This document shows, in pieces, positions 7,185-17,556 of a stretch of 64,000 bases of DNA. Within the stretch, counting starts at the first letter, position 1; every line of letters begins with the position of its first letter. The DNA comes from Thiohalorhabdus sp. Cl-TMA. GTDB taxonomy: Bacteria > Pseudomonadota > Gammaproteobacteria > Thiohalorhabdales > Thiohalorhabdaceae. The notes below the pieces were generated by a model. That model saw only the letters and a program-made list of their open reading frames with translations. It made no database searches and had not been told where the DNA came from. Position numbers and translations under genes: made by a program. Where the stretch lies: positions 248,001 to 312,000 of the forward strand of contig NZ_JBGUAW010000003.1 of the NCBI RefSeq assembly GCF_041821045.1, read 5' to 3'.

Positions 7185-9704
7185 ATGAAGGAATTGGACC
7201 TCGGCATCGAAGGCATGACCTGCGCCTCCTGCTCCTCGCGGGTGGAGCGGGCCCTGAACAAGCTGGAAGGGGTCTCCGAGGCGAGCGTCAACCTGGCCTC
7301 GGAGCGGGCCACCGTGCGCTTCGACGAGGAGGCGGTGGACGCCGAGCGGATCGCCGAGACGGTTAGCGAGACCGGCTATGCGCCCCTGATCGCAGAATAC
7401 GAGATCGGCGTGGGCGGCATGACCTGCGCCAATTGCTCCTCCCGGGTGGAGCGTAAGCTGAACAAGCTGCCGGGCGTGGTGACGGCCACCGTGAATCTTG
7501 CCACCGAGCGGGCTACGGTGCGCTATTTCCCGGAGACCGTGACCCCGCGGGGCATCGCGGCGACCATCAGCGACACCGGCTACGAGCCCCGGCCTCTGGA
7601 GGAAGAGGCCGGGGAGCAGGATCCCGGGGCGCGGCGCGCCCGCTCGCTGGCAGCCATGCGCCGCGACCTGTGGATCGCGGCCGGACTCACAGTGCCGGTG
7701 CTTTTCCTTGCCATGGGTGCCATGGTGGTGCCGGGACTCCACGAGCTGCTGGCCGCCGCGGAGCCGTGGCCGGGGGCCTGGGATTGGACGCAGCTGGTGC
7801 TCACCACCCTGGTGCTGGCCATTCCCGGGCGGCGCTTCTGGGGACCGGGCCTCCAGGCCTATCGCCAGGGCTCCCCGGACATGAACAGCCTGGTGGCCAC
7901 CGGCGCCGGGGCCGCGTGGCTCTACAGCCTGGGCGTGGTGGTGGCCCCGGGCCTGTTCCCGGCCGAGGCCCGCGGTCTCTATTTCGAGTCCGCAGCGGTG
8001 ATCGTCACCGTGATCCTGTTCGGGAAGTACCTGGAGGAGGTGGCCAAGGGGCGCACCAGCCAGGCCATCCGCAAGCTGGTGGGCCTGCAGGCCAAAAATG
8101 CCCGGGTGCTGCGCGACGGGGTGGAGGAAGAGGTCCCGGTGAGCCGGGTTCAGGTGGGCGATTGGCTCGTGGTGCGCCCCGGGGAGCGGATCCCGGTGGA
8201 CGGCCGGGTTACCGAGGGCAGCAGCTACGTGGACGAATCCATGCTCACCGGGGAGCCGGAGCCGGTGGTCAAGGCCGCCGGCGACGAGCTGGTGGGCGGC
8301 ACCGTGAACCAGTACGGTGTCCTGCAATTGGAGGCTACCCAGGTAGGTAGTGACACGGTGCTGGCCCAGATCATCCGCCTGGTGGAGCGGGCCCAGGGGG
8401 CCAAGCTGCCCATCCAGGGTCTGGCGGACCGGGTGGTCCGGGTGTTCACTCCCGTCGTGCTGGGGGTGGCCGTGCTGACTTTCCTGCTGTGGCTGGCTTT
8501 CGGCCCCGCGCCGGCAATCACCCTGGCCCTGGTGAGCGCGGTGGCGGTGCTGGTGGTGGCCTGTCCCTGCGCCATGGGCCTGGCCACGCCGGCGGCCATC
8601 ATGGTGGGTACCGGGCGGGCGGCCGAGCTGGGCGTGCTGTTCCGCAAGGGCGAGGCCCTGGAGCGTCTCTCGGAGGTGGATACGGCCGTGTTCGACAAGA
8701 CCGGCACGCTCACCGAGGGCCGGCCGCGACTCACCGACTTGGAGACCGCCGACGGCGAAACGGCCGGTGCCCTGCGCCTGGCCGCCGCCGCGGAGGCGGC
8801 CAGCGAGCACCCGCTCGGGGCCGCCGTGCGCGAGGCCGCGGACGGCCGCGGTCTGAATATCCCGGAGGCCGAGGGGTTCGAGGCGGTGCCGGGCCACGGG
8901 GTGCGGGCCGAGGTGGACGGCGCCCGGGTGCTCGTGGGCTCGGCGCGCCTGCTGACGGAGCACGGCGTGGACGCCTCGGCCTGGGCGGGGCGCGCATCCG
9001 CGCTGGCCGGGGCGGGCAAGACCCCCATCTTGCTGGCGGTGGATGATACGGTTCAGGCAGTGCTGGCCGTGGCCGATCCGCTCAAGGCGGAGGCGGCCGC
9101 CGCCGTGGCCGCACTGCGCGAGCGCGGGCTGCGCGTGGCCATGATCACCGGTGACAACCGCGCCACTGCCGAGGCCATCGCCCGGCGCGCGGGCATCGAC
9201 GAGGTGCGCGCGGAGGTGCTGCCCGACGGCAAGGCGGAAGCCGTGGAAGCCATGCAGGGCGCGAGCCGGCGGATCGCCTTCGTGGGCGACGGCATCAACG
9301 ATGCCCCGGCCCTGGCCCAGGCCGAGGTAGGCGTGGCGGTGGGCACCGGAACCGACATCGCCATCGAAGCCGCGGACGTCACCCTGAGCCGGGGCAGTCT
9401 CGACGGGGTGGTCACCGCCCTGGACGTGGCTCGGCGCACCCTGAGTACCATCCGGGGCAACCTGTTCTGGGCCTTCGCCTACAACGTTGTGCTGATCCCG
9501 CTGGCGGCGGGGGTCTTCTACCTGCCGTTCGGCTGGCACCTGAATCCCATGATGGCGGGCGTGGCCATGGGCCTTTCCAGCCTGTTCGTGGTTTCCAACA
9601 GCCTGCGGCTGCGTAGAATGCGTCCGGTCCGGCTTTCCGGGGAAGGGGGGCATGTCCCCGCCGCGGAGCCCGAGGCGGACGCCACGCCGGCGAGGGCCGC
9701 CTGA
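7185..9704 (+). CDS. copA: Copper-exporting P1B-1 ATPase CopA with two heavy-metal domains
   Basis: 839 residues from ATG 7185 (GGAGGG six bases before). Two N-terminal HMA domains carry CASC (C13/C16) and CANC (C81/C84). The membrane metal site is CPC (460-462), the phosphorylation site DKTGT (D504), then SEHPLG and [10 protein letters not shown]. This is the canonical Cu(I) exporter of the inner membrane, fed by the CopZ encoded just downstream. Together with the CPH-type CopB upstream, the locus covers both classes of copper ATPase. An upstream ATG at 7131 is open but has no family support. Confidence 0.95.
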   Translation: MKELDLGIEGMTCASCSSRVERALNKLEGVSEASVNLASERATVRFDEEAVDAERIAETVSETGYAPLIAEYEIGVGGMTCANCSSRVERKLNKLPGVVTATVNLATERATVRYFPETVTPRGIAATISDTGYEPRPLEEEAGEQDPGARRARSLAAMRRDLWIAAGLTVPVLFLAMGAMVVPGLHELLAAAEPWPGAWDWTQLVLTTLVLAIPGRRFWGPGLQAYRQGSPDMNSLVATGAGAAWLYSLGVVVAPGLFPAEARGLYFESAAVIVTVILFGKYLEEVAKGRTSQAIRKLVGLQAKNARVLRDGVEEEVPVSRVQVGDWLVVRPGERIPVDGRVTEGSSYVDESMLTGEPEPVVKAAGDELVGGTVNQYGVLQLEATQVGSDTVLAQIIRLVERAQGAKLPIQGLADRVVRVFTPVVLGVAVLTFLLWLAFGPAPAITLALVSAVAVLVVACPCAMGLATPAAIMVGTGRAAELGVLFRKGEALERLSEVDTAVFDKTGTLTEGRPRLTDLETADGETAGALRLAAAAEAASEHPLGAAVREAADGRGLNIPEAEGFEAVPGHGVRAEVDGARVLVGSARLLTEHGVDASAWAGRASALAGAGKTPILLAVDDTVQAVLAVADPLKAEAAAAVAALRERGLRVAMITGDNRATAEAIARRAGIDEVRAEVLPDGKAEAVEAMQGASRRIAFVGDGINDAPALAQAEVGVAVGTGTDIAIEAADVTLSRGSLDGVVTALDVARRTLSTIRGNLFWAFAYNVVLIPLAAGVFYLPFGWHLNPMMAGVAMGLSSLFVVSNSLRLRRMRPVRLSGEGGHVPAAEPEADATPARAA

Positions 9705-9740
9705 ATTTCAAACGTCGATTTGAGCGATAAGGAGGACGAG

Positions 9741-9947
9741 ATGGCGGGCACCACCCTGAAGGTGACGGGCATGACCTGCCGCCACTGCGTGAACGCCGTG
9801 AAGGAGGTCCTGGAGGAGGTGAACGGCGTGGAAAGCGCCGAGGTCTCCCTGGAGGAGGGCCGGGCCGAGGTCACCGGCAATGCCGACCCTTCGGCCCTGA
9901 TCAAGGCGGTGGCCGAAGAGGGCTACGAGGCGGAGGTGGCAACCTAG
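9741..9947 (+). CDS. copZ: CopZ-type heavy-metal chaperone
   Basis: A 68-residue ferredoxin-like HMA protein. It has the metal-binding motif GMTCRHC near residue 15 and the usual beta-alpha-beta-beta-alpha-beta length. It delivers Cu(I) to the HMA domains or membrane site of CopA. It lies 36 bases after copA with GGAGGA before the ATG, so it is co-transcribed. His between the cysteines (CRHC) is seen in some copper chaperones. Confidence 0.9.
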   Translation: MAGTTLKVTGMTCRHCVNAVKEVLEEVNGVESAEVSLEEGRAEVTGNADPSALIKAVAEEGYEAEVAT

Positions 9948-10029
9948 GCGGCGCCCTATCTCCGGTGCCGGTTGGGCCCTGCACCGCTCCCCCGGCATTG
10001 AATTCGCCGCGAATTTCCGCCACAGCGAG

Positions 10030-10656
10030 CTAGGTTCGGCGGAACAGGGCCCCCACGAACTGTTGTGGTTTGCCGGCCGGGGTTCGGTGGGCTTCGTACC
10101 GGGTGGCGCATAGCTCGAATCCGGTACCCAGGGCTTCCTCCAGTCCCTCTGGGGTGTAGCGCACTACCGGGAGTCCGCTGCAGCAATCGGGCCCGTCGGG
10201 ACCGAAGCTTGCTATGATCACGTGACCTCCGGCCGGCACGGTGGAGCGCAGGCGCTCGAGATAGGCGGTGCGCTCGCCAGCCTCCGTGAGGAAGTGGAAC
10301 ACCGCCCGGTCGTGCCATAGCCGATAGCACCGGGGCGGTTCCCAGGCGGTGACATCGGCCTCGATCCAGGCCACGGAGGCGGCGCGCTCGCCGAGGCGTT
10401 CCCGCGCTTGGGCCAGGGCGCTACCCGCCAGATCGAGTACCGTTACGTCGGAGTGGCCCCGGTCCAAAAGGGCATCAACCAGGTGCGCCGCCCCGCCGCC
10501 GATGTCGATGATCGGTTCATCGGGCGCGGTTCCGGCCTGTCCGATGAGCGCCAGGGACATTTGTGGTCGATCCTGGTGCCAGCTCACCTCGGATTCGTCC
10601 TTCTCGTGATAGATCCGCTCCCAATGCCCCTTCCGGGCCTCCCAAACCTGATTCAT
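10030..10656 (-). CDS. Class I SAM methyltransferase (thiopurine-like / tellurite-type fold)
   Basis: 208 residues. The N-terminus (HWERIYHEKDESEVSWHQ) and the motifs IIDIGGGAAHLVDALLDRG and VTVLDLAGSAL are typical of a small methyltransferase family that is common beside metalloid-resistance genes. HDRAVFHFLTEAGER is its motif IV region. The substrate is unknown; metalloid or thiol methylation is possible but inferred. The start ATG overlaps the stop of the TVP38-rhodanese gene by four bases (ATGA), so translation is probably coupled. Confidence 0.85.
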   Translation of the reverse strand: MNQVWEARKGHWERIYHEKDESEVSWHQDRPQMSLALIGQAGTAPDEPIIDIGGGAAHLVDALLDRGHSDVTVLDLAGSALAQARERLGERAASVAWIEADVTAWEPPRCYRLWHDRAVFHFLTEAGERTAYLERLRSTVPAGGHVIIASFGPDGPDCCSGLPVVRYTPEGLEEALGTGFELCATRYEAHRTPAGKPQQFVGALFRRT

Positions 10657-11657
10657 TGCCCTTTCCCCTCGGTAGCCGCTGAAGAGCTGACCCGCTCTAT
10701 CGGTAGATCCGCCTCGTTCCAGGCCGTCATGCCGCCGCGGACCATGTGCACGTCGGAAAAGCCGTTCCGGGCGAGAAGGTCCGCGGCCTTGGCCGAGCGT
10801 CGGTCGGCCTTGCAGAGCAAGGCGACGGGGCGATCCGTGGCACCGGACAGCTCGTCGAGGCGACGAGGCAGCTCGTCCACGGGGAGGTTGACCGCCCCGG
10901 GGATATGGCCGAGCGGTCCGGTGAATTCCTCCGGCGTGCGCACATCCACCACCAGCAGGTCGTCCCCCGCCTCCAGGCGCTGGTGGATTTCGTCCACTTC
11001 CAGCATGGACCGTTGCCGTAGCCGGGCCACCAGCCGGGGCAGGAAGGCTGCCAGGGCCAATAGGGCCAGGCCCAGAAGACCCTTCCGGATCAAGTCCTCG
11101 GCGCCGGTGGCCGCCTCCCGGCCAACATAGCCGAGGTAGGTGTAGGCGACGGCGCCCGGTGCCATGCACACCAGGGTGGCGATTACGTAGGACAGTAACG
11201 GGATGCGGGTGAGGCCCAGGGCATAGTTGAGGAGGTTGTAAGGAAAGATGGGCACCAGACGGGTAAAGGCCACGAAGCGCCAGCCCTCTGACTCCACCCC
11301 CTGTTTGAGCCGCTCCAGCCGGCCGCCGGTGTGCTCGGCCGCCCAGTCCGAGGCCAGGTAGCGGGCGATGAGGAAGGCCAGGGTGGCGCCGATGGTGGCC
11401 CCGGCCAGATTCACGATGGTGCCGAGCACCGGGCCGAACAGGGCCCCACCGGCCAGCGTGAGCACGGAGCCGGGTAGGAACAGCACCGCCCCGATGGTGT
11501 ACAGGGTCAGGAACAGCAGGGGCGCCAGGCCGCCGGTGCCCTGGATCCAGGCCTCCACGGCGGCCGGGTCCACCCGGTCACGGTAGAATAGGGCGGTTCC
11601 AACGGCCAGGAGCAACAGGCCGCCCAGTAGCCACCGCAGCCATCTAGGCGGTGCCAT
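10653..11657 (-). CDS. TVP38/TMEM64 (DedA-like) membrane protein fused to a C-terminal rhodanese domain
   Basis: 334 residues. The first ~210 form a SNARE-associated/VTT-type membrane domain with the signature FLPGSVLTLAGGALFG and FTRLVPIFPYNLLNYALGLT. The last ~110 form a cytoplasmic rhodanese domain with active-site loop LCKADRRSAKAA, a cysteine at the sulfurtransferase position. TVP38 proteins are often found with arsenosugar genes and with sulfurtransferases; transport of selenium, sulfur or lipid substrates has been suggested for relatives. It overlaps the hydroxylase-family gene by 14 bases and the methyltransferase gene by four, giving a three-gene operon. Confidence 0.88.
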   Translation of the reverse strand: MAPPRWLRWLLGGLLLLAVGTALFYRDRVDPAAVEAWIQGTGGLAPLLFLTLYTIGAVLFLPGSVLTLAGGALFGPVLGTIVNLAGATIGATLAFLIARYLASDWAAEHTGGRLERLKQGVESEGWRFVAFTRLVPIFPYNLLNYALGLTRIPLLSYVIATLVCMAPGAVAYTYLGYVGREAATGAEDLIRKGLLGLALLALAAFLPRLVARLRQRSMLEVDEIHQRLEAGDDLLVVDVRTPEEFTGPLGHIPGAVNLPVDELPRRLDELSGATDRPVALLCKADRRSAKAADLLARNGFSDVHMVRGGMTAWNEADLPIERVSSSAATEGKGQ

Positions 11658-12513
11658 CGGTGGTCTCCTTGAGGCGCTGGTTGATGGGGTACTCGGGGGT
11701 GCCGCCGCGGAACGGGATGCCGACCAGCAAGCCGTCGAGCCACACCGCAGCGCGCGGCTCGCGCACGCTGTGGATGCCGATGGGCATCCCCTCGTGGCCG
11801 GCGCGCGGCTGGTCGCGGTAGGTGCCCAGCAGGCTGTCCCACCAGGGCAGGTTGAAGCCGAAGTTGCTGTTGGTCTCGTCGCCCTCCACGGAGTGGTGCA
11901 CGCGGTGCATGTCCGGGGTTACCACGACCCAGCGCAGGATCCGGTCCACACCGGGGGGCAGCCGCAGGTTGCCGTGGTTGAACAGGGCGGTGGCGTTGAG
12001 TAGCACCTCGAAGGTCAGCACTCCGGCGGCTGGAGCCCCCAGCGCAGCTACGGCGGCCAGCTTAATGAGCATGGAGAGCACGATCTCGATGGGGTGGAAG
12101 CGCAGGCCGGTGGTGGTGTCGAAGTCTAGGTCGGCGTGGTGGACGCGATGCAGCCGCCACAGTGCCGGCACGGCATGAAACATGACGTGCTGCAGGTAGA
12201 CGATCAGGTCCAGAATCACCACGCTCAGGATCAGCGCCGGCACGGCCGGTAAGGCCCACTGATTGAACAGTCCCCAGCCGTGGGTCTCGGCGTACAGGGC
12301 GGTGCCCACGGCCGCGGCGGGAAACAGCAGGCGCAGCAGGACGGTGTTGAGCACCACCAGTCCCAGGTTATTGAGCCAGCGCACCCAGCGTGGCTGGCTG
12401 CGGGGACGGCGGGGCATGGCTGCCTCCCAGAACGCCATCACCCCGAGGATGCCGAGGAAGAAGCCGAGGCGAATCTGGGGCGCGTAAGCAAGCAGCATTT
12501 CGGACACCGTCAT
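11644..12513 (-). CDS. Fatty-acid hydroxylase / sterol desaturase family membrane protein
   Basis: 289 residues from ATG 12513 (AAGGAG upstream). Several membrane helices enclose the di-iron histidine clusters HVMFH, HRVHHAD and HRVHHSVEGDE, the eight-His signature of the family. It uses oxygen to hydroxylate or desaturate lipid chains, but the exact substrate is not predictable. It is the first gene of the minus-strand operon and is divergent from the ArsR-rhodanese regulator, 90 bases away, which likely controls it. Confidence 0.9.
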   Translation of the reverse strand: MTVSEMLLAYAPQIRLGFFLGILGVMAFWEAAMPRRPRSQPRWVRWLNNLGLVVLNTVLLRLLFPAAAVGTALYAETHGWGLFNQWALPAVPALILSVVILDLIVYLQHVMFHAVPALWRLHRVHHADLDFDTTTGLRFHPIEIVLSMLIKLAAVAALGAPAAGVLTFEVLLNATALFNHGNLRLPPGVDRILRWVVVTPDMHRVHHSVEGDETNSNFGFNLPWWDSLLGTYRDQPRAGHEGMPIGIHSVREPRAAVWLDGLLVGIPFRGGTPEYPINQRLKETTDGTA

Positions 12514-12552
12514 GGCCCTATTCTCCTTGCGCGGCGATCGATCGGCTACCAG

Positions 12553-12600
12553 GGTAGTCCAATGATACATTGTTCAATTGATTGGTTGAATATCAGGTGA
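12553..12600. promoter_or_regulatory. Divergent promoter region with imperfect dyad
   Basis: The AT-rich stretch between the two start codons contains TTCAA-N8-TTGAA at about 12575-12592. It is a likely operator for the ArsR-family protein encoded next to it, placed to control both directions. Confidence 0.5.
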
Positions 12601-12603
12601 GCC

Positions 12604-13290
12604 ATGAGCGGTGACTTCAAGCACGCCCTCTCCGGGCAGTTCGCCCGCGTGGGCAAAGCGCTTTCCAATGCCAACCGGCTGGAGCTGCTGGAGTACCTGG
12701 CCCAGGGCGACCGCAGCGTAGAGGAGCTGGCCCGCGTGTCGGGGCTGGCGGTAGCCAATACCTCGCAGCACCTGCAACAGCTACGTCAGGCCGGTCTGGT
12801 CACCACCCGCAAGGAGGGGCTCTATGTCTACTACCGGGTGGCGGGAGACGAGGTCATCAGGCTTCTGGAGGCGGTGCGCGCGGTGGCCGAGCGCAACCTG
12901 GCCGAGGTAGGGCAGCTAATCGCCATTAACCTGGCAAGCCGGGACCAGGCGGACCCATTGGCGGCCGAGGAGCTCCTGAGCCGGGCCCGGGAGGGCGATG
13001 TCACGGTGCTCGATGTGCGACCGGAAGAGGAGTTCGCCGCCGGGCACCTGCCGGGCGCCGTGAACGTGCCGCTTGGAGAGCTGGAATCCTACCTGGAGGG
13101 GCTTTCCCACGAACAGGAGGTGGTGGCCTACTGCCGCGGTCCCTACTGCATGCTTGCCTACGAGGCCGTGGCCCGATTGCGGGAGCGGGGCTATCGGGCT
13201 CGCCGCCTGGAGTACGGCTACCCGGAATGGAAGCTGGAGGGGTATCCGGTAGAGGGGGAAGCGTTCCGGGGGGACGTGGAGGAAGAATGA
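12604..13290 (+). CDS. ArsR-family regulator fused to a rhodanese domain
   Basis: 228 residues. Residues 1-95 are an ArsR winged helix (NRLELLEYLAQG...LAVANTSQHLQQLRQAGLV). Residues ~115-220 are a rhodanese domain with active loop CRGPYCML. In this family the regulator senses thiol, sulfide or polysulfide chemistry through the rhodanese cysteine; metals are a less likely ligand because the ArsR half has no CxC metal motif. The divergent TVP38-rhodanese operon, which carries a second rhodanese, supports a sulfur or selenium trafficking role. Confidence 0.88.
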   Translation: MSGDFKHALSGQFARVGKALSNANRLELLEYLAQGDRSVEELARVSGLAVANTSQHLQQLRQAGLVTTRKEGLYVYYRVAGDEVIRLLEAVRAVAERNLAEVGQLIAINLASRDQADPLAAEELLSRAREGDVTVLDVRPEEEFAAGHLPGAVNVPLGELESYLEGLSHEQEVVAYCRGPYCMLAYEAVARLRERGYRARRLEYGYPEWKLEGYPVEGEAFRGDVEEE

Positions 13291-13907
13291 TCAGGGATCC
13301 GGGCGAGCCGGTCCAGATCCTCGGGCCGGTCCACGTCCCAGGTGGTCGGAAGCTCCCGCCATGCCGCCCCCGTGGTCCGCAGTCGCTCTCGGGTGGCCTC
13401 CGCCACACGCTCCGAGCCCCAGGGAATCTCCCGGAACAGCTCGGGCAGGGGACGGCGTAGGCCAACCAGCCCGTAGCCGCCGTCCTCGGTGGGCAGGAGC
13501 ACCGCATCGTTTCCCTCGCGCAGGGCCCGGAAGGCGGCCGCCACCGATTCGGCGTCGAGCCTCGGCAGGTCCGTGCCCACCAGCACCGCTGGTCCGCCGC
13601 CCGCCAGCGCTTCGGCCAGCGCCCGGTGCAGGCGCTCGCCCAGGTCCCGCCCGTGCTGCAGGCGGAGAGGAATTCCGTGACGGCGGGCGCAGGCCCGCAG
13701 GAAGGGGTGCCGGGTGTCGGGGGTGCCGTACAGCCGGGTCCGCCATCGATGCGGATCGACGAGGCGTTGGAGGGTGCCCGCGGTCAGGCGCATATGCAGG
13801 CGGGCCGCCTGCCGGGCGGTGAGCACCGGGGCCAGGCGGCGGAAGACCTGCCCCGGCACGGGGGCCTTGGCGAGCACCAGCAGCCGCTCCGGAGGCGCGC
13901 CGCTCAT
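13218..13907 (-). CDS. TIGR04282/DUF2064-like glycosyltransferase
   Basis: 229 residues from ATG 13907. It has a nucleotide-binding start (LLVLAKAPVPGQVFRRLAP), a DLPRLD metal/substrate motif and a TEDGGYGLVGLRRP stretch, all typical of the small GT-A fold proteins found with arsenosugar genes. It overlaps the preceding TIGR04283-like gene by four bases (ATGA). The usual APKPG(x)VKTRL motif is altered to APVPGQVFRRL. The last ~25 codons lie antisense to the 3' end of the ArsR-rhodanese gene (73-base convergent overlap) and add a Ser/Pro-rich tail beyond the family fold. Confidence 0.8.
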   Translation of the reverse strand: MSGAPPERLLVLAKAPVPGQVFRRLAPVLTARQAARLHMRLTAGTLQRLVDPHRWRTRLYGTPDTRHPFLRACARRHGIPLRLQHGRDLGERLHRALAEALAGGGPAVLVGTDLPRLDAESVAAAFRALREGNDAVLLPTEDGGYGLVGLRRPLPELFREIPWGSERVAEATRERLRTTGAAWRELPTTWDVDRPEDLDRLARIPDHSSSTSPRNASPSTGYPSSFHSG

Positions 13908-14600
13908 CCCCGGTGGTACCGGGCGGCGAGCACGGCCGGGTCTGCCCCCAGCCAGTAGCGCAGGCGCAGCGCCCACATGAGGCCGATGGTGCGTAGGATG
14001 CCTCGATCCTCCCAGCGCCGGCTGGAGGTGAGGGCCCGCTCCCGCAAGCAGGCGGGGCGGCCACAATGCTTCTTGAGGAGGCGGCTCAGGGCGATGTCCT
14101 CCATCAGGGGCTGCTCCGGGAAGCCGCCGACCGCGCGGAAGGCCGCCCGGGTGACGAACAGGGCCTGATCCCCGGTGGCGATGCCGGTGAGCCGCGAGCG
14201 CAGGTTCATCATCGCGCCCACCAGCCCCAGCAGGGTGAGCCGGGAAGCGCCCGTGAGACGGACGTCGAAGCGGCCCCAGTGCCGCCCGCCCTCCAGCGCG
14301 GTCAGCAGGGCGCGGTCGCCGTCCTCCGGCGGCCGGGTATCGGCGTGCAGGAACAGCAGCACGCGGCCACCGGCCGCGGCCGCGCCGGCGTTCATCTGCG
14401 GCGCCCGGCCCCTGGCGCCCCCCAGGACCCGGTCCGCCCCGGGCGCGGCTGCCTCCGGCGTGCCGTCGCCGCTGCCGCCGTCCACCACCAGCACCTCCGC
14501 TCCCCGTTCCCGCCAGACCTGCAGGGGCTCCAGGGTGGCGGCGATGCCGGCGGCCTCGTCCAGGGCCGGGACGATGACGCTCAGCGGGCAGCCGGCGGCC

Positions 14601-14608
<8 letters not shown>
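13904..14608 (-). CDS. TIGR04283-type family 2 glycosyltransferase
   Basis: 234 residues. The GT-A start SVIVPALDEAAGIAATL is followed by VDGGSGDGT, the metal-binding DTRPP (in FLHADTRPP) and EDIALSRLLKK. The family occurs with the TIGR04282 transferase and ArsS in arsenosugar clusters and in sulfur bacteria. It is placed between the radical SAM gene (8-base overlap) and the partner transferase (4-base overlap), so the three are translated together. Acceptor and donor are not known from sequence. Confidence 0.88.
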
Positions 14609-15566
<958 letters not shown>

Positions 15567-15609
15567 GGTCGGCTCCTTTGGGAGGCCGGGAAGATAAAGG
15601 CATCGCTCC

Positions 15610-17115
15610 TTACGGTACAAGCCGATTGATCCAGCGTACCAGCCCCTTGACCGGCGGCCGGAACAATCGCTCGCCGTAGTACTTCTCCACCGCTCGCTTG
15701 GCGATCTCGGCCAGCGTCGGATAGGCGTGGACCGCGCCGATAATGTCCTTGGGGCGGAGCTTGCCGCGCACCGCCTGCACAAGCTGGGGCAGCAGCTCGC
15801 CGGCATGCGGGCCCACCACGGTGGCACCAATGATCCGGCCACGCCGGAATACCAGCTTGGCGAAGCCCGTCGCCTCGCCCTCGGCCAGGGCCCGGTCGAG
15901 ATCGGCGAAGTCCGCCCGATGCACCTCCGTGTCCCCGTACCGCTGTTCGGCCTCGGCGGCGGTGAGGCCCACCTGCGCCACCTCCGGGTCGCAGAATGTG
16001 ACGCGTGGCAGGGCGGTGAGGTCGGCCCGCGCCGGCAGCCGGAACACCGCGTTCTGGATCACTACGCCGGCCTGGTAATTGGCCAGGTGGGAGTACTGGT
16101 AGGGCCCGCACACATCGCCCACGGCGTAGATGTGGCGGGCGGTGGTGCGCTGGCGGCGATCCACCGCCACCGCCCCGGTCTCCGTGCGTTCCACCCCGGC
16201 TGCCTCCAGGTCCAGGCCGCCGGTGGTCGGGTGCCGGCCGGTGGCCACCAGGATGCGCTGGGCGGGGATCTCGGAGCCGTCCGCCAGGCGCAGGGCATGG
16301 CGCTCGTCCCTGGTGGCGGCCGGAACCACCTCCTGGAGCTTGTTGCCGGTGTGTATCGTAAGCCCCTCGGCTTCCAGGGCTTCGCGCAGGACCCCGGAAG
16401 CCCCACCGTCCTCGGCGGGCAGGAGGCGCGCGCCGCGCTGCACCAGGGTTACCGTCCAGCCCAGACGCCGGAAGGCCTGGGCCATTTCCACCCCCACCGG
16501 GCCGCCGCCTACCACCGCCAGCTCACCGGCAGGCTCCGTCACGTCGAAGAGGTTCTCGTTGGTCCAGTAGCCGGCCGCCGCCAGGCCCGGGACCTCGGGC
16601 ACCGCCGGGGTGGAGCCGGTGGCGAGGACGAAGCGGCGCCCCCACAGTACCCGGTCCCCGGCGGCGATCCGGTGGGCGTCCAGGAAGCGGGCGGCGGCAA
16701 AAATCACCTCCACGCCGTAGCTCCGGAACCGATCGGGGTCGTCGTGGGCCTGCAGCCGGTCCACCACCGCATGCACCCGCCGGCTGACCGCGCCCATGTC
16801 CGGGGCCGGCTCGCAAGCCTCCAGGCCGAAGTCGGCCCCCCGCCGCATGAGCCGGGCCACCCGCGCGCTGCGCAGCAGGGCCTTGGAGGGTACGCAGCCC
16901 GTATGCAGGCATTCGCCGCCCAGCTCGCCGCTCGCCTCCACCAGCGCCACCCGCAGGCCCAGGCGGCCGGCCACGCTTGCCACCGACAGCCCCCCGGAGC
17001 CGCCGCCGATCACCACCAGGTCGAAGCGCTCCCCGCCGGTGCCCGGCGCACTCATGGGCCGCCCCCCGGCGGCACGGCCGGGACTAGGCTCCTCCCCGGG
17101 ACCGCCTCCTCGCAT
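15610..17115 (-). CDS. FAD-dependent pyridine nucleotide-disulfide oxidoreductase (mercuric-reductase-like, no HMA)
   Basis: About 501 residues. FAD motif VVIGGGSGG, intact redox pair GGECLHTGCVPSK, NAD(P) motif VVGGGPVGVEMAQ and the second FAD motif YAVGDVCG are present. The C-terminal cysteine pair and the N-terminal metal domain of true MerA are missing. It is commonly annotated as mercuric reductase in ArsS clusters; here it more likely reduces a disulfide or thiolated metalloid. ATG 17115 has GGAG at good spacing; ATG 17055 gives a start closer to the FAD motif. It is the first gene of the operon that ends with the two glycosyltransferases. Confidence 0.87.
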   Translation of the reverse strand: MRGGGPGEEPSPGRAAGGRPMSAPGTGGERFDLVVIGGGSGGLSVASVAGRLGLRVALVEASGELGGECLHTGCVPSKALLRSARVARLMRRGADFGLEACEPAPDMGAVSRRVHAVVDRLQAHDDPDRFRSYGVEVIFAAARFLDAHRIAAGDRVLWGRRFVLATGSTPAVPEVPGLAAAGYWTNENLFDVTEPAGELAVVGGGPVGVEMAQAFRRLGWTVTLVQRGARLLPAEDGGASGVLREALEAEGLTIHTGNKLQEVVPAATRDERHALRLADGSEIPAQRILVATGRHPTTGGLDLEAAGVERTETGAVAVDRRQRTTARHIYAVGDVCGPYQYSHLANYQAGVVIQNAVFRLPARADLTALPRVTFCDPEVAQVGLTAAEAEQRYGDTEVHRADFADLDRALAEGEATGFAKLVFRRGRIIGATVVGPHAGELLPQLVQAVRGKLRPKDIIGAVHAYPTLAEIAKRAVEKYYGERLFRPPVKGLVRWINRLVP

Positions 17116-17166
17116 GTAGAATCTCCGGCAACATGTCCCATGCCGTGAAAGGACCTTCCCCTACTC

Positions 17167-17394
17167 ATGCATTGGATAGAGCGCATCCCTTTGGGCCCGC
17201 TGGTGATTGGAGCCCTGCTGTTGGGCCTGGCCCCCTTCACTCCGGAGCCCCACCTCTGGCAGAAGCTGAAGATGCTCGCCGCCGGCAGCCTGACCCGTCC
17301 CCTCGACATCTTTGACCTCTTCCTCCACGGCATTTTGCCGCTGTTGTTGGCCATCCGTCTGGTGCGTCTCGCCCGGGGGCGCCCGGCACCCTGA
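17167..17394 (+). CDS. Small two-helix membrane protein (75 aa), annotated in relatives as RND-associated
   Basis: 75 residues with a first hydrophobic segment (PLVIGALLLGLAPF) and a second (FLHGILPLLLAIRL), joined by a conserved-looking loop PEPHLWQKLKMLAAGSLTRPLDIFD. I recall very similar short proteins annotated as RND transporter in proteobacteria, but nothing here shows a transport domain. It is divergent from the oxidoreductase gene and starts 51 bases from it. Confidence 0.65.
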   Translation: MHWIERIPLGPLVIGALLLGLAPFTPEPHLWQKLKMLAAGSLTRPLDIFDLFLHGILPLLLAIRLVRLARGRPAP

Positions 17395-17556
17395 TCCGTC
17401 CGCTCCCCACCATGCCTGATCTCCCTCGTGGCATGATGGCTTCGTGGCGATATCTCCGCCCGGCCTGCCAGTATGGGGGCCGGAAGAAGGGTCGAGGCTT
17501 TTCAGGGCCCGGGCCATCTTCAACAATGGTGGCGATTCTGCCAAGGAGAGGCGGCC

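Noticed and set aside
7149-9653. 834-residue minus-strand frame opposite copA
   Set aside because: His/Gln/Gly-rich shadow of copA with no family signature.
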